DNA of 6,486 nt from an uncultured Oscillibacter sp. Its GTDB lineage: Bacteria; Bacillota; Clostridia; Oscillospirales; Oscillospiraceae. The notes beneath the pieces were generated by a model, which was not told where the DNA came from, did not search any database, and saw only the letters and a list, made by a program, of their open reading frames with translations. This document shows positions 1-5,559 of this stretch, one piece after another (position 1 is the stretch's first letter; every line of letters begins with the position of its first letter). Location of the stretch: assembly GCA_947245315.1 (NCBI GenBank), contig CAMXNV010000125.1:1-6486 (forward strand), read 5' to 3'. Both the position numbers and the translations under genes were made by a program.

Positions 1-11
1 AGTCCTCGCCG

Positions 12-89
12 TCAGGCGGGGACGGAGTGGGCGGAGTTTCTTCCGACGTGGGCGATAATGGCGATATTTCTCAGGTGTTCATTTTGCAT
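12..89 (-). pseudogene. typA: Broken 5' end of a TypA/BipA ribosome-associated GTPase gene
   Basis: Read on the minus strand, an ATG at 87-89 follows an AGGAGA ribosome site (97-102) by 7 nt. The first 15 residues, MQNEHLRNIAIIAHV, match the very conserved N-terminus of TypA/BipA, a translational GTPase that binds the ribosome and acts in stress and low-temperature ribosome assembly. In the family the next residues are DHGKTTLVD, the P-loop that binds GTP. Here the codons after GTC (45-47) read GRNSAHSVPA and then TGA at 12-14. Neither other frame of the remaining 44 bases restores a P-loop, so this is not a single-base frameshift. The promoter and leader upstream look intact. The break could be an insertion, a rearrangement or an assembly error near a contig end. 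The identity of the 15 codons is fairly secure; the cause of the break is unknown. Confidence 0.6.
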
Positions 90-96
90 ATTAATT

Positions 97-102
97 TCTC
101 CT
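97..102 (-). promoter_or_regulatory. Ribosome binding site of the typA fragment
   Basis: AGGAGA on the minus strand lies 7 nt before the ATG at 87-89. A strong, well-spaced site supports this ATG as a real start and argues that the short reading frame is the remnant of a true gene and not chance. Confidence 0.65.
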
Positions 103-126
103 ATTCTCGAACGGCAAGACCACGGG

Positions 127-159
127 GCCCCATCAAAGATGGGGCGGCGCGCAGCGCCG
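127..159 (-). promoter_or_regulatory. Back-to-back hairpins in the leader of the typA fragment
   Basis: Two perfect stems sit side by side between the predicted promoter and the start codon. The first pairs 127-134 with 138-145 (GCCCCATC/GATGGGGC, 3-nt loop). The second pairs 145-150 with 154-159 (CGGCGC/GCGCCG, 3-nt loop). Neither is followed by a T-run on the minus strand, so they do not look like an intrinsic terminator. They lie in a predicted untranslated leader of about 110 nt and may affect mRNA stability or translation. I recognise no known riboswitch or leader class. Confidence 0.45.
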
Positions 160-207
160 TTATGCTAACTTTCAGACCGTGGGGAAGGCAAAATTTCACA
201 GTTTCTT

Positions 208-236
208 ATTATATGCCACTCCGCCCTGCTTTTCAA
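208..236 (-). promoter_or_regulatory. Sigma-A type promoter for the typA fragment
   Basis: On the minus strand TTGAAA (231-236) and TATAAT (208-213) are separated by exactly 17 bp. The -10 matches the consensus fully and the -35 matches at four of six positions. Transcription would begin near position 201, leaving a leader of about 110 nt before the ATG at 87-89. Confidence 0.7.
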
Positions 237-269
237 CGGAAGAATCCACATTTTTCAGGACTTTTTCAT

Positions 270-291
270 AAAAAATCCAAGTCACCTTGGA
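270..291 (-). terminator. Second (distal) intrinsic terminator after the carboxypeptidase gene
   Basis: On the minus strand TCCAAG (286-291) and CTTGGA (276-281) form a 6-bp stem closed by a GTGA tetraloop of the GNRA type, followed directly by six T (270-275). The stem is short and only half G/C, so on its own it would be modest. It lies about 20 bp beyond a stronger terminator and upstream of the typA promoter, so it probably insulates that promoter from read-through. Confidence 0.5.
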
Positions 292-311
292 CAATGGGCC
301 CTGAGCCGGGC

Positions 312-339
312 AAAAAACAGAGGCGGCCAAAGCCGCCTC
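312..339 (-). terminator. Intrinsic terminator of the carboxypeptidase gene
   Basis: On the minus strand GAGGCGGC (332-339) and GCCGCCTC (320-327) form a perfect 8-bp stem with a TTTG loop, followed by TG and six T (312-317). It begins about 8 nt after the TGA at 347-349, the usual distance for a terminator serving the gene at 347-1342. Confidence 0.85.
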
Positions 340-346
340 CGCTGTG

Positions 347-1342
347 TCACATCCAATCTTTCTCCGCCAGGGCTTCCTCCCGCAGCAGTAAGTACTCCTC
401 AAGGCAGAGGCCGCTGTCCCGGAGGTCCAGGGCCACATCCAGCCCCACGTACCGATAGTGCCAGGGCTCGTAGCCGATGCCGGTGATCTCGCTCTTCTCG
501 TTGGGGTAGCGGAGGATAAACCCGTACTCCCAGCAGTGCTCCATCAGCCACTTCTGCTCGGCGGTCTTCTCCTGCTTCTTCGTCAGGCTCTGGTAGGACG
601 TGGACACGATGTCCAGCGCCAGGCCCAGCTGGTGCTCGCTGGTGCCGGGCCGGGCCACCCAGCGCCCCGCCTCCTTCTCGGCGGCGGCCTTGCTGTAGCC
701 CGCGTTCCGCAGGCGGGCGATCTTGTTGTTGTACAGATAGGTCTGCTTGGACTGGGTCCGGTAGGCGGAACAGACCTTGGGGGCCAGGCCCGCCTCCCGG
801 CAGGCCTGGAGCATGGCCATGAGGCTGTCATAGGCCCGCTCGTCCACCTTCATGCCGTTGTCCAGGGACTTCAGAGTGACCTCGTAGTCCTCCGGCATCT
901 CGTTCCAGGGGTTCACCAGGAGAATCTGCCAGTCCTCCGCCTCGGGGAAGAGGAGCTCCTTCTTAGGCGCACTGGGGTCCTCCGGCGCGTGCTCCTGGGA
1001 GGACGGGGCGGGCGCGGTCTCCGTCCCGGCGGGCTTGGGGTCCGCCGTCTGGGCCGGGGCCGCCGGCTTCGCGTCCGAGGGCTCGGGCTCCAGGGTGGAG
1101 AACCGGGGAGCGGAGGCGTTTTGCTCCTCCCGCAGGGTCTTGACGGTCACATCGTCCTCCGTCTTCGGGAGGACGGGGAGCACAGGAATTTTACGAAGCT
1201 GTTCCCCGGCGGGTTCCTCCCGGATGAGGGAAGCCGCTTCCCCCGCCCGGGGGGAGGCCTTAGAGGGGCCCTTGGCCTGTGCGGCGATTGCCAAAAGAAG
1301 GAGCGCCGCCAGCAGCGCCACGGTCCGCTTGGTCCATTTCAT
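347..1342 (-). CDS. Secreted D-alanyl-D-alanine carboxypeptidase, M15B/VanY family
   Basis: This 331-residue protein probably removes the terminal D-Ala from peptidoglycan stem peptides outside the membrane. Residues 1-23 form a signal peptide: basic MKWTKR, a hydrophobic core and an A-Q-A cleavage site. A Pro/Ala/Glu-rich linker (about 25-130) precedes the catalytic domain (about 135-325). The zinc motif SEHQLGLALD (235-244) supplies His237 and Asp244. EPWHYRYVG (292-300) supplies the likely catalytic Glu292 and third zinc ligand His295. SAYRT (192-196) matches the conserved substrate-side loop. The catalytic half has VanY length; the linker is the variable part. The ATG at 1340-1342 follows an AAGGAAG ribosome site by 7 nt. 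The gene stands alone, divergent from the Hsp70 operon, with its own promoter and terminator. Nothing nearby suggests a vancomycin-resistance cluster, so a housekeeping wall-trimming role is more likely. Confidence 0.9.
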   Translation of the reverse strand: MKWTKRTVALLAALLLLAIAAQAKGPSKASPRAGEAASLIREEPAGEQLRKIPVLPVLPKTEDDVTVKTLREEQNASAPRFSTLEPEPSDAKPAAPAQTADPKPAGTETAPAPSSQEHAPEDPSAPKKELLFPEAEDWQILLVNPWNEMPEDYEVTLKSLDNGMKVDERAYDSLMAMLQACREAGLAPKVCSAYRTQSKQTYLYNNKIARLRNAGYSKAAAEKEAGRWVARPGTSEHQLGLALDIVSTSYQSLTKKQEKTAEQKWLMEHCWEYGFILRYPNEKSEITGIGYEPWHYRYVGLDVALDLRDSGLCLEEYLLLREEALAEKDWM

Positions 1343-1349
1343 TCATGTG

Positions 1350-1359
1350 CTTCCTTTCC
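1350..1359 (-). promoter_or_regulatory. Ribosome binding site of the carboxypeptidase gene
   Basis: The minus strand reads GGAAAGGAAG here, ending 7 nt before the ATG at 1340-1342. It picks this start over an overlapping out-of-frame ATG at 1344-1346. Confidence 0.7.
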
Positions 1360-1362
1360 GTA

Positions 1363-1380
1363 CCCACAATATGTTGTGGG
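1363..1380. promoter_or_regulatory. 18-bp palindrome resembling an NrdR box (possible operator)
   Basis: CCCACAATATGTTGTGGG is a perfect 7-bp inverted repeat around a TATG centre. The inner 16 bases agree at about 13 positions with the NrdR-box consensus acaCwAtATaTwGtgt as I remember it. NrdR is the repressor of ribonucleotide reductase genes. The site starts about 5 nt after the predicted transcription start of the carboxypeptidase gene, a typical place for a repressor to bind. NrdR boxes normally come in pairs about three helical turns apart and I see no second copy, so it may instead be an operator for another regulator or a 5' mRNA hairpin. Confidence 0.45.
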
Positions 1381-1391
1381 GGCCTGGTTCC

Positions 1392-1420
1392 ATCATACGC
1401 TTTTCCTTCCGCAAAAACAA
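1392..1420 (-). promoter_or_regulatory. Sigma-A type promoter for the carboxypeptidase gene
   Basis: On the minus strand TTGTTT (1415-1420) and TATGAT (1392-1397) are separated by 17 bp. The -10 is good and the -35 matches only its TTG half. The predicted start near 1385 gives a leader of about 42 nt that contains the palindrome at 1363-1380. Confidence 0.55.
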
Positions 1421-1550
1421 GGGGATCTTTTGTGAACGGACTGGAAATTTTTTTGCGGGGGCGGCCGGGCGGGCATCCTCTCCCCCGCCCCTGCGGCCCT
1501 CCCCGGGGAAACGCCCCCGCCCGGCCCTCAATTTCCTACTCCTTCAATTC

Positions 1551-1579
1551 TTGCAATCCCCCTCCTAAAATGCTATGAT
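1551..1579 (+). promoter_or_regulatory. Sigma-A type promoter with extended -10 for the Hsp70/J-protein operon
   Basis: TTGCAA (1551-1556), a 17-bp spacer and TATGAT (1574-1579) preceded by TG at 1571-1572 make an extended -10 promoter. Transcription would start near 1586, about 29 nt before the ATG at 1615. I find no CIRCE (HrcA) inverted repeat and no CtsR-like direct repeat here, so the operon does not look like a classical heat-shock operon. Confidence 0.75.
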
Positions 1580-1614
1580 AGAGCCAGCAAAACCGAGGAA
1601 AGCGGGGACCGCAC

Positions 1615-3348
1615 ATGGCAATCATCGGAATCGACTTAGGCACCACCAACTCCCTGGCCGCCGTCTGGCGGAACGGCCGGAGCGAGCTCATCCCCAACGC
1701 CGCCGGGGAGGTCCTGACCCCCAGCGCCGTCAGCGTGGACGAGGACGGCGCCGTCCTCGTGGGCCGGGCGGCCCGGGACCGGCTGATCTCCCACCCCGAG
1801 CGCACCGCCGCCCGCTTCAAGCGCTACATGGGCACGTCCAAAACCTATTCCCTGGGGGGCCGGACCTTCACGCCGGAGGACCTGTCCTCCCTGGTGCTCC
1901 GCAGCCTCCGGGAGGACGCGGAGGCCTATCTGGGGGAGCCCGTGGAGGAGGCGGTGGTCAGCGTCCCCGCCTACTTCGCCGAGGCCCAGCGGGCCGCCAC
2001 CAAGCGGGCCGCCGCCCTGGCGGGGCTCAAGGTGGAGCGGCTGGTGAACGAGCCCTCCGCCGCCGCGGTGGCGGGCCACATCAGCGAGGGGGAGGAGGAC
2101 AAGGTCTGTCTGGTCTTCGACCTGGGGGGCGGCACCCTGGACGTGTCCCTGGTGGAGCGCTTTGGGAACGTGGTCAGCGTCACGGCGGTCAGCGGGGACA
2201 ACCGCCTGGGGGGCTCCGACTTCGACCTGGCCATCGCCAAGGGCTTCTGCGAGGACTGCGGGCTGGACTTCGAGACCCTCGCCCCCCGGCAGAGGGAGAT
2301 GCTGGTCCGCCAGGCGGAGACCTGCAAGATGGCCCTGAGCCGCCAGGAGATGGTCATCATGTCTGTGGACGACGGGACCCTCTCCGCCACCCTGACCCTC
2401 TCCAACGAGTGGCTCATCCGCAAGAGCGGGGCCCTCTTCCGGCGGATGACCGCCCCCATTCAGAAGGTCTTTATGGACGGGGGCGTCTCCCCCCTGGAGC
2501 TGAACGACCTGGTGCTGGTGGGCGGGTCCAGCCACATGCCCGCCGTGCGGCGCTACATCGCCCGCTTCCTGCGCCGGGAGCCGGTGAAGGACAGCCGCCC
2601 GGACACCTCCATCGCCCTGGGGGCCGCCATCTGCGCCGGGATGAAGGCCCGGGCGGCGGACCTGCGGGAGCTGGTCCTCACGGACGTGTGCCCCTTCTCC
2701 CTGGGGGTGGCCCGGTACAACGAGAGCGAGCCCAGCCGGGACCTGATGAGCCCCATCATTGAGCGGAACAGCGTTCTGCCCAGCAGCAAGATGGGGGTGT
2801 ACTACACCGTCCGGGACAACCAGGACAAGGTGGACATCCGCATCTACCAGGGGGAACACCGCTACTGCGAGGACAACACCCTCCTGGGCCAGCTGGTGGT
2901 CCCCGTGCCCCCGGCCCCCAAGGGCCGCCAGTCCATCCGGATCCGCTTCACCTATGACATCAACGGCCTGCTGGAGGTGGAGGTGGTCAACGAGACGGGC
3001 CACGCCGAGCACCTGGTGCTCCAGAACAAGGACATGAGCCCCCAGGAGGTGGAGCGGCGGCTGAAGGAGCTGGCCCGCCTGAAGCTCCACCCCCGGGAGC
3101 AGGAGGAGAACCGGGCCATGGTAGCCCGGGGAGAGCGGCTCTACGCCGTCACCGTGGGCCCCCTCCGGGAGCAGGTGGCGGAGCTGCTGGACTGGTATCA
3201 AAAGGTCCTCTCCGGCCAGGAGGCCATGAAGATCGCCAAGGCCACCAAGCGCCTGGACCGCTTCTTCGACCAGGTGGAGGCCTACCTGGGGGACGCGGCC
3301 CTGCCCCCGCCGGAGCCCCTGGGCGGCGAGGAGGATGAGGAGCTGTGA
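1615..3348 (+). CDS. hscC: HscC-like Hsp70 family chaperone
   Basis: This 577-residue protein is an ATP-driven chaperone that binds and releases unfolded or regulatory client proteins in the cytoplasm, normally stimulated by a J-domain partner. Visible nucleotide-binding motifs are phosphate-1 IGIDLGTTNS (4-13), VPAYF (117-121), NEPSAAA (145-151), phosphate-2 VFDLGGGTLDVS (167-178) and the adenosine motif VLVGGSSHMP (300-309). The linker region LTDVCPFSLGV (355-365) and the IIERN, YTVRDNQD and IYQGEH stretches of the substrate domain (about 380-460) resemble E. coli HscC (about 556 residues) more than DnaK (about 640). The lid (about 475-560) is short and ends in an acidic tail, GGEEDEEL, not the EEVD of eukaryotic Hsp70s. 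The ATG has a weak GGGGA ribosome site 6 nt upstream. The stop overlaps the next start. Function as an HscC-type chaperone is inferred; a general DnaK is probably elsewhere. Confidence 0.9.
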   Translation: MAIIGIDLGTTNSLAAVWRNGRSELIPNAAGEVLTPSAVSVDEDGAVLVGRAARDRLISHPERTAARFKRYMGTSKTYSLGGRTFTPEDLSSLVLRSLREDAEAYLGEPVEEAVVSVPAYFAEAQRAATKRAAALAGLKVERLVNEPSAAAVAGHISEGEEDKVCLVFDLGGGTLDVSLVERFGNVVSVTAVSGDNRLGGSDFDLAIAKGFCEDCGLDFETLAPRQREMLVRQAETCKMALSRQEMVIMSVDDGTLSATLTLSNEWLIRKSGALFRRMTAPIQKVFMDGGVSPLELNDLVLVGGSSHMPAVRRYIARFLRREPVKDSRPDTSIALGAAICAGMKARAADLRELVLTDVCPFSLGVARYNESEPSRDLMSPIIERNSVLPSSKMGVYYTVRDNQDKVDIRIYQGEHRYCEDNTLLGQLVVPVPPAPKGRQSIRIRFTYDINGLLEVEVVNETGHAEHLVLQNKDMSPQEVERRLKELARLKLHPREQEENRAMVARGERLYAVTVGPLREQVAELLDWYQKVLSGQEAMKIAKATKRLDRFFDQVEAYLGDAALPPPEPLGGEEDEEL

Positions 3349-5336
3349 GCTGGCCCTGGAACGAGCTGGGCCTCCTGGGCCCGGCGGAGCTGCCGGAGAT
3401 TCGCCGGGCCTATGCCCAGCGCCTGAAAACCACCCACCCGGAGGAGGACCCGAAGGGCTTCCAGCGCCTCCACGCGGCCTATCAGGAGGCCAGCCGCCAA
3501 GCCCGTCAGGCGGCCCGGCAGGCCCGGGAGGAGCCCCGCCCCGCTCCGGAAAAGCCGCCCCGGGCGTCCCGCGAGGAGCGGGGCGGCGAAGAGGCGGAGT
3601 ACGACTATGACGAGCTCCTGAAAGGCCGGGAGGCCCCCAAGAAGTCCGAAGCCCGGGAACCGGAATACGACTATGATGAGCTCCTAAAGGGCCAGGAGGC
3701 CCCCAAGCGGCCCCCCGAAAAGAAAGAGCCCCGGGAACCCGAGTACGACTATGATGAGCTCCTAAAGGGCCAGGAGGCCCCCAAGCGGTCCCCCGAGAAG
3801 ACGGAGTCCCAGGAACCCGAATACGATTACGACGAACTCCTGGAAGAGGAGGACCCCGCCGAGGAGACGGAAGAAGAGCCCTCCCCCGAGTGGGACTATG
3901 AGCGCCTCTTCGCCGAGGGAGAGGCGGAGGCCCAGACCGCCCGCCGCCGGAAGCTGGAGGAGCTGCGCCAAAAGAACCGGGCCCGGTACGACGAGCGGGA
4001 GCGGGAGCAGCGCCGCCGGGCGGCGGACGAGGAGGAGTCCTGGCAGGCGGTGATGGCGGCCTCCCACGCCCTGGAGCTGCTGTACAGCGCCGAGGCCCCC
4101 CTGTCCCAGTGGAAGCGCTTTTTGAACGACCCGGTGTTCTGGAACGTCCGGGCCAACCTGGACTTCGTCTTCGCCCTGGAGGACTTCCTGGAGCAGCACC
4201 CGGACCTCTCCCGGGAGATCCGGAAGGCCCTCTTCACGGCCTACGGCTTCGAGAAGGGCCCCGGGGCCCCGGTGTACCGGCGGCTGTACCGTCTCCTGGG
4301 CGTGGGCCGGAGGGACCGGCAGCGGATGCGGAAGGCCAGGAGCACCTGGCGGAACGCCTGGCGGAGCTATCCCCCCTGGCGGAAAGCCGTCATCGTGGTC
4401 TGCTTCACCATCCTGGCGGTGTTCTTTGCCATCGGCTGGACCGTCAACCTGCGGACGGCCTACCAGGACCACGTCCAGCGCCGGGAGAGCCGGAACTGGG
4501 AGGCCCGCTCCCTGGAGTGGCTGGAGGAGGACTATGGGGAGCCCTTTGTCCACCCCCTGGGGAACCAGCCCACCATCTTCGCCCCGGAGGCGGAGCCCAC
4601 CCTGTACTTCTGGGCCCTGCCCGACGGGGAGCGCTCCGAGACCCATCCGGGCTATACGACAGACTACCCCCACGTCCGGGTGATGCATGCCATGAAGGAC
4701 TTCGCCAAGGCCCGGAACCTGGGGCTGGACCTCCGGGGGGCGGAGGGCCCCTTCGCGGGGAACATCGGCGACGCGCCGGGGGCCTATCTCTTCGACCTGC
4801 CCCTCCAGGGGGCGGAGGACACCGTGGCCGCCCTGGGGGCCCTGGCGGAGGAGCTGGCGGCCCAGGACTGGCACCGCCTCCCGGCCTCCGGCGGACGGGA
4901 GGAGCCGGTGGAGTATCAAATTCTCCTCTGCCACCGGGACCTGGCCTTTTACAGCACCGATCCCGACGAGCGCTTCGACGCAGAGGAGGCCCTGTCCCTC
5001 TATGCCCAGGCGGGCCCGGCCTTCTGCCGCTATATCCTGACCCACAGCGGCCTGTCGGACGGGCACCTGGGGGCGGAGTCCTACGTCCTCCTGGACGAGG
5101 GAACCGTGGAGATCAGCGGCAACGAGCTCTTCCGGGTGGTGGGCGTGGACAAACAGACCGCCGAAGCCCAGGCCCAATACCTGATGGCGGCGGGGGGCAG
5201 CATGCTCTTCTGCCTCCCCGGGGACGGCCTGGAGTCGGTGAGCCACATCACGGACCTCTACCGGGGCCTCTCCACCCACATGGAGGTGGAGGGCGTGGGG
5301 CTGGTCATGGTCTGGGACCAGGTGAGTTATGGATAG
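3345..5336 (+). CDS. Membrane-spanning J-domain-like protein, partner of the HscC-like Hsp70
   Basis: The GTG start overlaps the Hsp70 stop (GTGA, 4 nt), with GAGG and AGGAG just upstream, so translation is probably coupled. Order in the 663 residues: a J-like domain (about 3-52) with helix II EIRRAYAQRLK (18-28) and helix III GFQRLHAAYQEA (38-49), but HPE at 31-33 in place of HPD; four acidic repeats of the type EYDYDELLKGQEAPK and a fifth half copy (85-193); a charged, probably helical stretch (194-231); a helical segment (232-305) that resembles one I recall from proteobacterial HscC-partner J proteins; a basic stretch; one transmembrane helix (348-367, WRKAVIVVCFTI onward); and about 296 residues of no recognised fold. 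Basic residues before the helix predict the N-terminus inside and the C-terminus outside. In E. coli hscC also neighbours a J-protein gene, djlB. The likely role is recruiting or activating the Hsp70 at the membrane. The outer domain's function is unknown. Confidence 0.8.
   Translation: MSWPWNELGLLGPAELPEIRRAYAQRLKTTHPEEDPKGFQRLHAAYQEASRQARQAARQAREEPRPAPEKPPRASREERGGEEAEYDYDELLKGREAPKKSEAREPEYDYDELLKGQEAPKRPPEKKEPREPEYDYDELLKGQEAPKRSPEKTESQEPEYDYDELLEEEDPAEETEEEPSPEWDYERLFAEGEAEAQTARRRKLEELRQKNRARYDEREREQRRRAADEEESWQAVMAASHALELLYSAEAPLSQWKRFLNDPVFWNVRANLDFVFALEDFLEQHPDLSREIRKALFTAYGFEKGPGAPVYRRLYRLLGVGRRDRQRMRKARSTWRNAWRSYPPWRKAVIVVCFTILAVFFAIGWTVNLRTAYQDHVQRRESRNWEARSLEWLEEDYGEPFVHPLGNQPTIFAPEAEPTLYFWALPDGERSETHPGYTTDYPHVRVMHAMKDFAKARNLGLDLRGAEGPFAGNIGDAPGAYLFDLPLQGAEDTVAALGALAEELAAQDWHRLPASGGREEPVEYQILLCHRDLAFYSTDPDERFDAEEALSLYAQAGPAFCRYILTHSGLSDGHLGAESYVLLDEGTVEISGNELFRVVGVDKQTAEAQAQYLMAAGGSMLFCLPGDGLESVSHITDLYRGLSTHMEVEGVGLVMVWDQVSYG
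3597..3923 (+). repeat. In-gene tandem repeats encoding acidic EYDYDELL units
   Basis: Units start at 3597, 3663, 3741, 3819 and 3888 and encode 22, 26, 26, 23 and about 12 residues. The two 78-bp units at 3663-3740 and 3741-3818 agree at 71 of 78 bases, including an unusual CTA leucine codon, so one is a recent copy of the other. The last unit is degenerate (EWDYERLFAEGE). The number of copies may vary between strains. Confidence 0.9.
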
Positions 5337-5342
5337 AAGAAA

Positions 5343-5375
5343 GCCGGCGGGCCATAAGGCCCGCCGGCCTTTTTT
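5343..5375 (+). terminator. Strong intrinsic terminator of the Hsp70/J-protein operon
   Basis: A perfect 11-bp G/C stem (GCCGGCGGGCC at 5343-5353 with 5358-5368) closes an ATAA loop and is followed by C and six T (5370-5375). It starts 6 nt after the TAG at 5334-5336. On the other strand the stem is followed by the pyrimidine-rich TTTCTTCTAT, so it may also stop transcripts from the convergent dehydrogenase gene, more weakly. Confidence 0.95.
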
Positions 5376-5421
5376 ATGTCACGGTGCGCAGAGGGGGGTG
5401 CCTCATCCGCGGGTTTCATCC

Positions 5422-5559
5422 TGTAGGGGCGGACCTATGTGTCCGCCCTTCTATAGGAAGCACCCAGGCTCCGGAAGAAGGGCGAACACGCAGGCCCAAC
5501 CTTCTACAGGAGGTGCCCAGGTCCCGGAAGAAGGGCGGACACGCAGGTCCGCCCCTACA
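5422..5559. mobile_element. MITE/REP-like palindromic element
   Basis: The 138-bp element is bounded by perfect 15-bp inverted ends, TGTAGGGGCGGACCT at 5422-5436 and its complement at 5545-5559. These extend to 31 bp with only two mismatches (5422-5452 against 5529-5559). Each end is itself a hairpin: GGGCGGAC/GTCCGCCC with a 6-nt loop at 5427-5448 and at 5533-5554. Between them is a decayed third palindrome (5480-5497). It codes for nothing convincing and has no transposase. TGTAGGGG-type palindromes are, from memory, frequent in Oscillospiraceae genomes. No clear target-site duplication is visible; only CC flanks both ends. It lies between convergent genes, the usual place for REP-like elements. 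Confidence 0.75.
5449..5554. repeat. Two direct repeats of 53 bp inside the palindromic element
   Basis: 5449-5501 and 5502-5554 align without gaps at 43 of 53 positions. Nine of the ten differences are transitions, which fits divergence by point mutation after a duplication. The first copy has lost most of the palindrome that is intact in the second. Confidence 0.75.

Noticed and set aside
27..458. 143-codon plus-strand frame at the left edge
   Set aside because: It runs through the typA promoter, two terminators and the end of the carboxypeptidase gene, and its translation resembles no protein family.
458..1435. 325-codon plus-strand frame opposite the carboxypeptidase gene
   Set aside because: Antisense shadow with Gly/Leu-rich composition. 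The minus strand has a signal peptide, zinc motifs, ribosome site and terminator.
1463..1526. 11-bp G/C inverted repeat (1463-1473 with 1516-1526) between the divergent promoters
   Set aside because: The loop is about 42 nt, there is no T-run in the right place, and such matches are expected in this very G/C-rich stretch. No function can be supported.
1580..1614. Possible CIRCE heat-shock operator before the Hsp70 gene
   Set aside because: The leader contains neither half of the TTAGCACTC/GAGTGCTAA repeat.
1636..3201. 521-codon open frame on the minus strand opposite the Hsp70 gene
   Set aside because: It is a by-product of high third-position G/C in the real gene. The translation is low-complexity (His, Gly, Leu, Val, Pro) with no known motif, and the plus strand carries unmistakable Hsp70 motifs.
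3762..5279. 505-codon open frame on the minus strand opposite the J-like protein gene
   Set aside because: Same shadow effect: low-complexity Gly/Leu/Val-rich translation, no ribosome site of note, and it covers the repeats and membrane helix of the real gene.
5422..5559. CRISPR array
   Set aside because: Only two 53-bp units are adjacent with no spacers, and the sequence is palindromic with inverted ends. It fits a MITE/REP-like element instead.
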